A model generated the notes under the pieces. The model was not told the origin of the DNA and ran no database searches. It saw nothing but the letters and a program-made list of their open reading frames with translations. The position numbers were made by a program, and so were the translations under genes. Positions 33,890-41,096 of a stretch of 45,386 nucleotides of DNA are shown piece by piece. Position 1 is the stretch's first letter. Every line of letters starts with the position of its first letter. Origin of the DNA: Planctomonas sp. JC2975 (GTDB lineage Bacteria > Actinomycetota > Actinomycetes > Actinomycetales > Microbacteriaceae). The stretch is from assembly GCF_012985205.1 (NCBI RefSeq), contig NZ_JABEKS010000005.1:1-45386 (forward strand), written 5' to 3'.

Positions 33890-34093
33890 GTGGCTGGCAT
33901 TGAATATGTGTGCCTGTTCATCGGAGGGCCTTGGGGCGGCCAGAGACGATCTTTGCCGGCCGCGGAGACCAGTGGACTCCCCGGTGCGGTCGAGGTCGGG
34001 GACGGGCACTACTACTTGGATGTGGGCACTCAGCATCACAGACAATCACAGCCGACCTACCGCTGGGTCGATCGGTGGGGTCGACATGGATGA
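33890..34093 (+). CDS. Small hypothetical protein
   Basis: A 67-residue protein from GTG 33890: VAGIEYVCLFIGGPWGGQRR, then GDGHYYLDVGTQHHRQSQPT and a final YRWVDRWG. The GGPWGGQRR ... Y ... YRW pattern is that of small beta proteins common in actinobacterial phages and plasmids. GAGG lies 7-8 bp upstream. The region 33687-33889 before it shows no gene. Confidence 0.5.
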   Translation: MAGIEYVCLFIGGPWGGQRRSLPAAETSGLPGAVEVGDGHYYLDVGTQHHRQSQPTYRWVDRWGRHG

Positions 34094-34294
34094 GGTCGAT
34101 CCTCCGGGATATGACACGTCGGCTATCCCCGGCGACCATGCCAAGCCTCTCCTCCATCCCGAGGGATGAGAAACATCTCGATCCACATGCACGAAGATGG
34201 ATCCCTCTCCGCACCGAAGCCTGAGCTGAAGGCCGCACCGTCAGAGCCATGCGTCAGCCAGGGATCGACGATCGGGCACGTCCAGAGGCGGTGA
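34086..34294 (+). other. Two tiny overlapping reading frames
   Basis: Two short frames follow the gene ending at 34093, each starting across the previous stop: 34086-34169 (27 residues, MDEVDPPGYDTSAIPGDHAK...) and 34166-34294 (42 residues, MRNISIHMHEDGSLSAPKPE...). The ATGA-type overlaps suggest coupled translation, but the peptides have no recognisable features and may be chance. 34295-34341 holds the promoter of the next gene. Confidence 0.3.
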
Positions 34295-34341
34295 ACCGGA
34301 AGGCTCGTTCTGCTGCTGCGATGTCGGCGTAGAGTCGCGTC

Positions 34342-34677
34342 ATGTCCGCTGAATCGACGGGCTCCCATGCACAGTTCGCGACTGCCCTTCGAGCACGCGT
34401 GCAGGAGACCGGGACATTGGACCATTCCCTCCGAAAAGGAATTCTTGATCGTGGGGCTGGTGGGCCGGCCGTGGCCGAACCGTACGATTCCTTGGCCAGA
34501 GAGATTGCCGAAGACTCGTACCGTGTCACCGATGAGCAGGTGAGCACGGTGTTGGGCGAACTCGGGTCGGAAGGCAACGCCTTCGAAGTGATCCTCACCG
34601 CAGCGATCGGCGCCGGACTCCGGCGGTGGGATGCCGCAGCCGCGACCATTGGAGAGGCTGACGATGCGGCTTCCTGA
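34342..34677 (+). CDS. Small helical partner of AhpD-like protein
   Basis: A 111-residue all-helical protein: FATALRARVQETGTLDHSLR, VAEPYDSLAREIAEDSYRVT, VSTVLGELGSEGNAFEVILT, AAIGAGLRRWDAAAATI. It overlaps the AhpD-like gene by 14 bp, so it is translationally coupled and probably a functional partner. There is no Shine-Dalgarno; TAGAGT lies 6 bp before the ATG, which suggests a leaderless message. Confidence 0.72.
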   Translation: MSAESTGSHAQFATALRARVQETGTLDHSLRKGILDRGAGGPAVAEPYDSLAREIAEDSYRVTDEQVSTVLGELGSEGNAFEVILTAAIGAGLRRWDAAAATIGEADDAAS

Positions 34678-35245
34678 GGTCGAACGCGGCGACACACTGC
34701 GGCACCGGGCGCTTATCACCGGCATCTCGCGGATGACAGGGCTGCGGCTACCCGACGCGGCCCGGGTGGCGTTCTACCGCAACGACTTCGCCGGCCCTGC
34801 GCTTGGGGCATGGACGCAACGAACGATGCGAGGCGCAAGCGGGTGGTCTGTGTCCGAGCGGGAACTTATGGCCGCATCCGTGGCAACCTGGAACAGTTGC
34901 CCGTTCTGCATCGGAGCCCACACCGCCGTCGCGATCCGCGGCATGGAAAAGGACATCGTTGATGCCGTCCTCACCGACTACCGAACCGCTCAGATTCCCG
35001 AGAAACTGAAGGCGGCCCTCCAATTCATCGAGAAGGTCACCAAGACACCCGACGAACTCGGCACCGCCGACGCCCGCCGCGCCATGCAGGCCGGTGTCAC
35101 TCGCGCGGAACTCGAGGACGCTGCTGCAGTCGCAGCCCTGTTCGCGATCATCACCCGCTATGCCAACGCGCTCGATTTCGACATACCCAACGCAACTGAC
35201 TTCAAAAAAGCAGCAGGCATGCTCTTGCGACGCGGATACGCGTAG
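34664..35245 (+). CDS. AhpD/carboxymuconolactone decarboxylase-like protein
   Basis: A 193-residue alkylhydroperoxidase-fold protein. The redox pair is in WNSCPFCIGAHTAVA (CxxC plus His, about residues 82-95), as in AhpD-like enzymes that detoxify peroxides with thiol cofactors. Start at 34664 chosen: GGAGAGG upstream, and the longer frame from 34631 overlaps the previous gene in full. A C-terminal helix follows (FAIITRYANALDFDIPN). Likely a stress-protection cargo gene. Confidence 0.85.
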   Translation: MRLPEVERGDTLRHRALITGISRMTGLRLPDAARVAFYRNDFAGPALGAWTQRTMRGASGWSVSERELMAASVATWNSCPFCIGAHTAVAIRGMEKDIVDAVLTDYRTAQIPEKLKAALQFIEKVTKTPDELGTADARRAMQAGVTRAELEDAAAVAALFAIITRYANALDFDIPNATDFKKAAGMLLRRGYA

Positions 35246-35277
35246 GACGTCCGCAAGACGATCGGCTTGCGAGCGTC
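35246..35277. terminator. Bidirectional hairpin terminator candidate
   Basis: Interrupted stem GACG...CGCAAG / CTTGCG...CGTC directly after the stop of the AhpD-like gene and 8 bp past the stop of the converging 30-residue peptide gene. Placement between convergent genes fits a shared terminator. No T run. Confidence 0.5.
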
Positions 35278-35284
35278 GAGGAAT

Positions 35285-35377
35285 CTACCGTCTGCGCCGA
35301 GCGATCAGGAACGCTACGACCAGGACAACGATGAGTGTTGTGATGACCGCGACTAAGGCTCCGGTACTGATCGCCAT
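35285..35377 (-). CDS. 30-residue membrane peptide
   Basis: Reads MAISTGALVAVITTLIVVLV followed by VAFLIARRRR and TAG. It is a single hydrophobic helix with four Arg at the inside end. GGAGG lies 4 bp before the ATG, a strong ribosome site. It resembles small single-span peptides such as hydrophobic type I toxins or regulators of membrane proteins, but no family can be assigned. The rest of 35378-35580 shows nothing. Confidence 0.6.
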   Translation of the reverse strand: MAISTGALVAVITTLIVVLVVAFLIARRRR

Positions 35378-35580
35378 TCGTCCTCCTTGCGAATTCTCGC
35401 GAGACGACAGTATCGGCGATTATCGGTCGAACCTCCGGCGCGCTAGTGGATCCGCTTCCGCGCCCGTACGGCATCAGCGCGGCGCTGATGCGTCACTACC
35501 GGATCCTCTACGTGCGTGCCCGCGTCATAGAGGGTCATGAGTCGCGCCAAAGAGCGCCAACAGTCACACTCGGGCGGCCG

Positions 35581-37419
35581 TCAGCTGGTCGCGTCAGTGG
35601 AGCCAGCCTTCTTCGCCATGTCAACGCGTCGGTTGGGCAGCGCACGGAAGCTTGCCATCGAGCCGCCCTGGATGATCCAGAACTGTGCGTCGCTGGCCTC
35701 GCGTACGTCCTGCGGTGGGATCACGTAGGTGTGTTGTGCGCGGGCCGATTTCAGTTCCTCACCGGTCGCCGCGCCAGAGGATTCCATCTGCATGTAGGTG
35801 CCGGCGTACTTCACCACGTCTTCGGGATCCTTCTGGCGGCCGAAGATGAGGGCGGCACCGGATGCCAGTGCGCGGCGACGTCGGGTGTCGTCGTTCGACA
35901 GACCCGCGGGGGACTGTGCAGCCAAGCCGAGGCCGACTCCTGCTGATCGAGCTGTTTCGTATAGTGATCCGGCTGTATCGCCGGGGTCGCTGGTTCCAGT
36001 GACAAGCTGCGGGAACTCGTCGACGACGACAAGCACGGGGCTCTTGTCTCGTCGCATGAGTCGGTTGGTGAGGAAGTTCCGCAGATCCAGGAGCAACAGG
36101 TCACCAAGTCGTGCCTGGGTGTCGTCGGCGGGGGAGAGCGGCACGATCGTGATGTCAGCGCGTGGGTTGTCGTAAGACCATCCGTCGGCGTCGAGCCATC
36201 GTTCGAGCGGCCGCAGCGCGACGAGCAGGCTCTGCAATGTGCGCTCGCCTGCCGAGATCTTCGCTCGAGAATCGACGATCGCATTGACCATGTCGAGGTC
36301 GTACTGGTCTCGCACGTATGGGACCGGGTTCGTCAGCCGCTCGCGCAGGTCTTCCACGCTGCGCAGCGGTGAGGCGTCCTGCACGGCTTGCAGGATGCCT
36401 CGTATCTCGTCCAGGTAGTGCTGGTTCGCGCCGTCCGCGGGTGGCATGAGTCGCATCAGCTTCGCAGTCACCTGTTCGCTGGTGCCGCTGAACATGTTCC
36501 ACCCGGCGTTGATCGCCGCCGTGCGTCCGAACGTGCCGGCCAGCTCCGCCAGCGCATCGGCGTCCTCGGGGTCGCCTTTCGCATCGATGAAGAAAACCGG
36601 CCAGCCGTAGGTGAGTGCACACTGCATCGCTGAGTTCAGGAACACGGTCTTGCCCGTCCCGGACTCCGCGATGAGCAGGAACCGTACGGCTGAGCTGCGC
36701 ACAGGCAGTTGCGCATAGGTGCCTGACGGGTCGATCCAGTCGCGCACGCGACGAGCGTCGTAGAACCGATCAGCCATAGTGCGCACCGTGGCGCGGTTGA
36801 CCAGTCCAAACGCTTGCGCACCATCGGGGGTGAGCAGAGGTGCTGTCATCGCGCTCCTGCTTGATCCGGTGATCTGCCCCGTCCGCGGGTCGACGCTCAC
36901 TCCTATCCGGCGTGCAGCGGTGCGATCAGCTGCACGCTTGCGTGCCGTTTCAATGCGCGTCTGCTGCACCACGTCTGCGATGCGCCGATTCCGAACGAGC
37001 GTGGCGACCTGGCGACGCCGGATCGACCACGTGACCGGCAGCAGAAGGATGCCGGCCAGGAAGTTGACGACCAGCCACGGCCAGAGGTGGAGTACTTGGC
37101 TCTTCCAGTCGGCCGTGGCGAAGAACATGGACGACTGGCCGGTACTGACCCATTGTGCGATCCACACAGCCTCTGCCACGACGAGGCCGGCCAGGATGGC
37201 AACGCCGATCGTGTTCACGATCCACTGCCACCGCCAGGTGATCCAGAACCACGTCTTGGTGGCCAGCACCGTTCCGGTGATCCGTGCGCCGAGCACGGGA
37301 ATCACCAGTGGTGCACACACGCACGCCATGGCGATGACGAACGCTGCCATCACAAGCTTTTCGACGACCTCGCCCATCGGGTCGACGCTCTGCGACTGCG
37401 CTTGCTCCTGCTGACTCAT
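35581..37419 (-). CDS. Type IV coupling protein (VirD4/TraD-like)
   Basis: A 612-residue inner-membrane ATPase that brings the relaxase-DNA complex to the secretion channel. Membrane spans near the N-terminus (LVMAAFVIAMACVCAPLVIP, WQWIVNTIGVAILAGLVVAE, LHLWPWLVVNFLAGILLLPV). Walker A is LLIAESGTGKTVFLN (about residue 250), Walker B is SPVLVVVDEFPQLV (about residue 460), followed by VGLGLAAQSPAGL, the usual glutamine-containing strand. ATG at 37419 overlaps the relaxase stop (ATGA); an in-frame ATG at 37431 is also possible. Confidence 0.9.
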   Translation of the reverse strand: MSQQEQAQSQSVDPMGEVVEKLVMAAFVIAMACVCAPLVIPVLGARITGTVLATKTWFWITWRWQWIVNTIGVAILAGLVVAEAVWIAQWVSTGQSSMFFATADWKSQVLHLWPWLVVNFLAGILLLPVTWSIRRRQVATLVRNRRIADVVQQTRIETARKRAADRTAARRIGVSVDPRTGQITGSSRSAMTAPLLTPDGAQAFGLVNRATVRTMADRFYDARRVRDWIDPSGTYAQLPVRSSAVRFLLIAESGTGKTVFLNSAMQCALTYGWPVFFIDAKGDPEDADALAELAGTFGRTAAINAGWNMFSGTSEQVTAKLMRLMPPADGANQHYLDEIRGILQAVQDASPLRSVEDLRERLTNPVPYVRDQYDLDMVNAIVDSRAKISAGERTLQSLLVALRPLERWLDADGWSYDNPRADITIVPLSPADDTQARLGDLLLLDLRNFLTNRLMRRDKSPVLVVVDEFPQLVTGTSDPGDTAGSLYETARSAGVGLGLAAQSPAGLSNDDTRRRRALASGAALIFGRQKDPEDVVKYAGTYMQMESSGAATGEELKSARAQHTYVIPPQDVREASDAQFWIIQGGSMASFRALPNRRVDMAKKAGSTDATS

Positions 37420-38129
37420 GCCTGCCCCCATTCACCGGCCAGCTCAGGAAGAGGAGTGGGGGCAGGACTCGCGGATCCTCGCCATGCTGCGCCCTCATCA
37501 CCAACCCACTTACCGCGAACATCGAAGGCCGCCGCGATCACGATGCGGTGTCGCTCATCGCGGAACACCCGCACGTCGGCCTCCCGCCCGACGATGCGCG
37601 AGGTCGGCGCATCGCAGAAGTACACGACGCGCTCGACGCCCTCACGAGCCAGCCGCCACACGTGATTCTCGAAGATCACCCGGTACCGGTCGTTCGTCTT
37701 AGGCGTCAGCTCGACCTCGACGAGCTCACGCTTCCCGTCGCCGCTGACGGCGACTCCATCGGCCTGGTGATCGTTCCTCATGGCCGGCTTCCGGTCACGC
37801 TCCCACGTGTACCCGCGAGCAAGGTAGCGAGCCGACACCGCCGCCACCGCGACCTCATGTCGCGTCGTCTGACGGAACAGGTTCGGGGCGCTCTTCCCGA
37901 TCGCCTGATGCGTCGCCCAGACGATCGAGCCATCGCGAAACGTCGGCCGCGCACGGTCGACCAAACCGACCTCAGCAAGTCGCGCAGTCCACTGCTGAGC
38001 ACGCCTAAGAGACACCGGCTCGGCCTCATCGCTCAGCCCTGCCAACGCCCAACGCAGCGCATCCATATCCGCAAGACGAACCACGCTCAGCCAGTCCAGC
38101 ATCGCTTCGTCACGCTCAGTCAGCTGCAC
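37416..38129 (-). CDS. Replication-relaxation family protein, probable MOBC-type relaxase
   Basis: A 237-residue protein of the Replic_Relax family. N-terminal winged-helix-like part (LTERDEAMLDWLSVVRLADM), then a restriction-endonuclease-like core: HQADGVAVSGDGKRELVEVE followed by LTPKTNDRY, i.e. Asp, then Glu-x-Glu-x-Thr-x-Lys (PD-(D/E)XK pattern). This family includes MOBC relaxases such as TraX of pAD1 and MobC of CloDF13, so this is the likely enzyme that nicks oriT. GTG at 38129 chosen for GGAGG 5 bp upstream. No HUH- or MobL-type relaxase is seen elsewhere, and the coupling protein gene follows with ATGA overlap. Confidence 0.8.
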   Translation of the reverse strand: MQLTERDEAMLDWLSVVRLADMDALRWALAGLSDEAEPVSLRRAQQWTARLAEVGLVDRARPTFRDGSIVWATHQAIGKSAPNLFRQTTRHEVAVAAVSARYLARGYTWERDRKPAMRNDHQADGVAVSGDGKRELVEVELTPKTNDRYRVIFENHVWRLAREGVERVVYFCDAPTSRIVGREADVRVFRDERHRIVIAAAFDVRGKWVGDEGAAWRGSASPAPTPLPELAGEWGQA

Positions 38130-38313
38130 AGAGGCCTCCAATAACCTTGTCAACAAAACTACCAGGTACACCCTCCGCACGGCAGAGCAATCTGCGCTGC
38201 ATATGACGCTCTAGCCGCCTTCTCTCCACGACCGACGGCCGCTCTCGTGTTCCTGTCATCCCTCCAACCCACGCGTACGCTTTTGACTTTGACCTTGTTC
38301 CTCTCTCCTCCCT

Positions 38314-38433
38314 CTTTTTGCCCTGCCCTGCCCCCACCCCTTTACTTCCCAACCTCCCTAACTCAGCTCTGCTGGGTGTGGGAGGTTGGGAAGCGAGCGT
38401 AGCGAGGGGGTGGGGGCAGGGCAGGGTAAAAAG
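38314..38433. other. Large inverted repeat, oriT candidate
   Basis: Outer arms of 27 bp (38314-38340 and 38407-38433) with one mismatch, C/T-rich on the left and G/A-rich on the right. Inner arms of 14 bp (CTTCCCAACCTCCC, 38345-38358, with 38380-38393), perfect. The arms are separated by asymmetric internal loops (TTTA; CGAGCGTAGCGAG) and a 21-nt end loop. It lies between the replication genes and the relaxase gene, the place of oriT in pAD1-like plasmids. It could instead be a replication origin or strong terminator. No gene is supported in 38130-38498. Confidence 0.6.
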
Positions 38434-38498
38434 CACCGTAGAACTTCGTTTGCCTATTCGCGCTCGGTGAATAGTCCAACGTAGTAGCTTGCTTTCCA

Positions 38499-38711
38499 TT
38501 AGAACGGGGCCGGTACGGCCTCGATCGGTGTTTTGTGCCGTTTGGCGGCCGCGGCTGGCTGCTGCTTCGCTCGGCGGCGCACCGCCGTTTGCAGTGCAGC
38601 TGGTCGCACGCCCCCACTGCCGTTGCGCTTCCGTACGCCACGGTTGCGCAGACAGCTCTTGATCGTGGGAGGGGTCATACAGCCTTGTAGTTGAACAATT
38701 AGGTGTGTCAT
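38499..38711 (-). CDS. Small basic protein coupled to rep
   Basis: A 70-residue, very basic protein (LRNRGVRKRNGSGGVRPA, TAVRRRAKQQPAAAAKRHK). Its ATG overlaps the Rep stop (ATGA) with GGAG upstream, so it is translated with Rep. It may be a DNA-binding accessory of replication or a relaxosome factor, given the neighbouring inverted repeat. No family recognised. Confidence 0.6.
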   Translation of the reverse strand: MTHLIVQLQGCMTPPTIKSCLRNRGVRKRNGSGGVRPAALQTAVRRRAKQQPAAAAKRHKTPIEAVPAPF

Positions 38712-39910
38712 CGGTTCTCCGAGCTCCGTCGCCGCATCCGGTCACTTGCGCGCTGAGCTTCCGCGCGCATCGTCTCGATGATCGCGGCCACTTCTGCCGG
38801 GTCGTCGCGAGCGATCCGTGCGCGTAGCTCGATGGCTTCTGCGCGCCACTTCTCGGCCTCGACGCGCAGCTGGTCGCGGCGCCGCGCAGCGGATTCCGTT
38901 GGGGTCTCGCCGGTCGGATCAATCGCGCTGCGGATCGTCCAGACGAGGTATCCGATCGGGTCGTGCTGCTCGGTAGAGGCTGCCACTGTGACGCCGTTCT
39001 CGGCGTTGTGGCGATTCATCGTGTCGAGGAGTGCGGCAACGGTCCAGCGGCTCGGATCGATGCCGGCTCGGGTCAGAGCATCGCAGAGCACGCCGATGTG
39101 TCGATTGCGTACGAGCCACGGCATCCGAGCGGCGAGCTGGCCGGCGAGGCGTTGCAGCTCGAACGAGCGAGGTGAGCGATCCTGTGGAACTCGCTTTCTT
39201 CTTCTCGTCCCCGGCCTCGGCCGCGTAGCGGCCGTCGAGCGCGCTCTTGCGCGCGTTGGTGAGAACTTAACAACTGCTACTTCTTCTCTTACTTTCTGTA
39301 GGGCGTGTAGGGGGGCGGAACTCACAACTGCACGAGCTGCACGCACGAGCTGACGTGCCCATGACGGGACGACGAGATACCGCGTCGACGCCACGGCACG
39401 CTGGTCCTGCGCTCCTAACGCTCGTGCTTGGGCCAGCTCGTCGAGGGTGAGCTTGTCGCGCCCGTGGCAGACCTCGATGTGGAAGCCCAGGTTGCTAAGG
39501 AACTGGACGCACTTCTTCACCGTGGCCGGCGAGCAGTGCAGTGCATCTGCGATCGTCTGGAAGGAGACGGCCACATTGCGCCCGGTCTCGAAGTCGGCGG
39601 CGGCCGCCAGTCGTCCGGCAACCGCGAGGATCTGTGCGCGGCCGCGGCGACGCGCACGCATCAGCCGCTCGATGCTGGCCTGTCCTAGTGCCAGCTCGAC
39701 AGCGCGCAGCCAGTCGGCCGGCCGGCATACCGGCACAGCGGAGTATCGCCCCTCGGCGGGGCGGAGGATGAGCCCCCCTCGTCGAGACGCCGTATGCGCC
39801 CCGCTGCGGGGCGCATACGGCGTTTGGGCACGGTTGCCTGGCCGCGTCGAGTTCGGCCGCCAGGCGGCCGCCTGTGGCGCGGATTCTCGAGTCGCGTCGG
39901 ATTGCGACAC
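38708..39910 (-). CDS. Plasmid replication initiator protein
   Basis: A frame of 400 residues (GTG at 39910). The recognisable part starts near CRPADWLRAVELALGQASIE. It includes a winged helix (VSFQTIADALHCSPATVKKC, VQFLSNLGFHIEVCHGRDKL), a basic linker, a second domain (WTVAALLDTMNRHNAENGVT) and a charged C-terminal helix. This matches Rep proteins of theta-type actinobacterial plasmids. The first ~55 residues are doubtful: they cover a perfect 16-bp hairpin (39788-39822), so translation may really begin downstream of it (for example GTG just before PVCRPADW). Confidence 0.78.
   Translation of the reverse strand: MSQSDATRESAPQAAAWRPNSTRPGNRAQTPYAPRSGAHTASRRGGLILRPAEGRYSAVPVCRPADWLRAVELALGQASIERLMRARRRGRAQILAVAGRLAAAADFETGRNVAVSFQTIADALHCSPATVKKCVQFLSNLGFHIEVCHGRDKLTLDELAQARALGAQDQRAVASTRYLVVPSWARQLVRAARAVVSSAPLHALQKVREEVAVVKFSPTRARARSTAATRPRPGTRRRKRVPQDRSPRSFELQRLAGQLAARMPWLVRNRHIGVLCDALTRAGIDPSRWTVAALLDTMNRHNAENGVTVAASTEQHDPIGYLVWTIRSAIDPTGETPTESAARRRDQLRVEAEKWRAEAIELRARIARDDPAEVAAIIETMRAEAQRASDRMRRRSSENR
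39788..39822. other. Perfect 16-bp hairpin at the front of rep
   Basis: CGCCGTATGCGCCCCG, loop CTG, and its exact complement. A stem this long is unlikely inside a conserved coding region and more likely belongs to the rep leader, where it could act as an attenuator or in copy-number control by an antisense RNA. Confidence 0.65.
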
Positions 39911-39984
39911 GCGGAGGGCTCTAAATCGACCTCTGACGCCTCCCGCATCAGTACGGGTTACTATGGACGTGTCCTTTCAGGGCG

Positions 39985-40097
39985 CGAAAAGACCTCCGGT
40001 CTTTCCGGCTTCGGATGGATCATTCAGAACCGCTTCGGTCGCCAAACTTCTGGCGGTTCTGGCATTTGCTTCCGGCCCGCCGCATCAGCGGCGGGCC
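39985..40097. promoter_or_regulatory. Copy-control region with several hairpins
   Basis: Three stems lie between the small upstream regulator and rep: AAAGACC-TCC-GGTCTTT (about 39986-40003), AGAACCGC (40026-40033) with GCGGTTCT (40053-40060), and GGCCCGCCGC-ATCA-GCGGCGGGCC (40074-40097). The last is 8 bp past the stop of the gene at 40105 and may end its message. The group is the likely site of replication control; no promoter was assigned with confidence. Confidence 0.5.
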
Positions 40098-40104
40098 TTG
40101 GACG

Positions 40105-40326
40105 TTAAGCGGTGTCGATAGGCAGCCCCTCCGTGTCTGGGAACCAGACCGGTCGACCGTTTGCATCCAACTCAACGGTCTCGACCATGACGTCGAAGAG
40201 TGCGGCGGAGGACACACCGCAGTTCTTCGCGATCTGCTCCCAGCGCTGTTTGTTCTTCCGCTCCACCGCGTAGCCCAGAGATACGGGGTCCTTGCGAGTA
40301 CCGCGCGGCAGTCGTCGGGGAGCCAT
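40105..40326 (-). CDS. Small CopG/RHH-like regulator upstream of rep
   Basis: A 73-residue protein: MAPRRLPRGTRKDPVSLGYA, then VERKNKQRWEQIAKNCGVSS, AALFDVMVETVELDANGRP. The short beta-like start followed by two helices fits a ribbon-helix-helix protein, and the place directly before rep fits a copy-number repressor. No Shine-Dalgarno at the ATG; a leaderless message is likely (TACGGT about 10 bp upstream). The assignment is by position and pattern. Confidence 0.6.
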   Translation of the reverse strand: MAPRRLPRGTRKDPVSLGYAVERKNKQRWEQIAKNCGVSSAALFDVMVETVELDANGRPVWFPDTEGLPIDTA

Positions 40327-40391
40327 GGAGGCAGTCAACCGTACCCTTATGGCTACGTCGAGCATTTGTGGGCGTGTCGGGTCAGCGCGAG

Positions 40392-40697
40392 TCAGATTCG
40401 GTCGACGGCGGATGCCCACACCCAGACTTCGTGACGGGCACCGTTCTGCATCGTGAAGCGGATCTTCACGGCCCGTGGCGTCCAGGCGACGGCCTCGGCC
40501 CGTGGGCGGATGACGGCCTCGTGGAACCGGACGAACGCCCGAACCTTGATCGGCTCGTCCGCGTGCGTGACACGGTTGTGCTCGAGATCAAGCTCGGCCT
40601 CGGTGAGGCTGACCGGTTGCGGTCGTGTCACCGCTACCTCCATGGCGTAGGCAATGCGGCGGTCGACGTTGTCGACGTATCGTGTCTGTCCACCCAT
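40392..40697 (-). CDS. Hypothetical protein
   Basis: A 101-residue protein: a mostly beta body (VRAFVRFHEAVIRPRAEAVA, WTPRAVKIRFTMQNGARHEV, WVWASAVDRI). Start ATG 40697. No family recognised. It reads in the same direction as the small regulator and rep. Confidence 0.6.
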   Translation of the reverse strand: MGGQTRYVDNVDRRIAYAMEVAVTRPQPVSLTEAELDLEHNRVTHADEPIKVRAFVRFHEAVIRPRAEAVAWTPRAVKIRFTMQNGARHEVWVWASAVDRI

Positions 40698-40728
40698 GGG
40701 TCTCGCCCGCCTAGCTCGATCATTTGTT

Positions 40729-40742
40729 CTATTCGAGAATAG
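40729..40742. promoter_or_regulatory. Inverted-repeat operator candidate
   Basis: CTATTC-GA-GAATAG, 32 bp upstream of the gene starting at 40697, in an AT-richer stretch that probably holds its promoter. Not a clear match to the actinobacterial LexA box. Confidence 0.4.
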
Positions 40743-40830
40743 GCAAGACAGTGTGACAGTCGCTAATCTGTTCTACATGTGCAGGAACTTCGTGGCACCC
40801 CCAGCCGCGGATTCTGGCCCATCGGCCGGC

Positions 40831-40888
40831 CCGGTCAAGGGCGCATGCGCGTCGCTGCGCGATGCAGCACAGCTGCACCCTTGACCGG
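40831..40888 (+). other. Hairpin leader upstream of SCQ peptide
   Basis: Perfect 11-bp outer stem CCGGTCAAGGG / CCCTTGACCGG enclosing an inner hairpin GCAT-g-CGCG / CGCG-ATGC with loop TCGCTG. The outer arm resembles that of leader copy 2 (CCTGTCAAGGG), and the inner sequence GTCGCTGCGCG equals that of copy 2 read on its own transcript strand. It ends 70 bp before the 30-residue peptide gene. Confidence 0.55.
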
Positions 40889-40958
40889 CCCTCTCGATCC
40901 GCAATTCGCGCTGCTTATCGGGGATGCCCCGACAGGTGAGCTGCAGGGAGGTAGAGCA

Positions 40959-41051
40959 ATGAATTGGAACCCTGATCTGGCCGAGCTGCTGGGGGAGTAC
41001 GTCGTGCCGGTCGATCCGATGGACGAGCTCGGCTGCGATTCCTGCCAGTAG
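40959..41051 (+). CDS. 30-residue peptide with SCQ-type Cys tail
   Basis: Reads MNWNPDLAELLGE followed by YVVPVDPMDELGCDSCQ and TAG. GGGAGG lies 6 bp before the ATG. Its last 17 residues match the end of the otherwise different 93-residue protein at 22138-22419 at 14 of 17 positions. It is preceded by a strong hairpin leader. A ribosomally made, modified peptide, a C-terminal targeting signal or a metal-binding tag are all possible; no known class fits exactly. Confidence 0.7.
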   Translation: MNWNPDLAELLGEYVVPVDPMDELGCDSCQ

Positions 41052-41096
41052 CCGGCGCCGTCGCCGCGCCACGGTGTGCGGGTTACGCTGTGCCGC

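Noticed and set aside
38116-38922. 268-codon frame through the inverted repeat region
   Set aside because: It crosses the oriT-like repeat and overlaps the relaxase start and Rep end; no ribosome site and no coding-like composition in the repeat.
40729-40742. LexA (SOS) box
   Set aside because: The inverted repeat does not contain the actinobacterial TCGAAC-N4-GTTCGA pattern.
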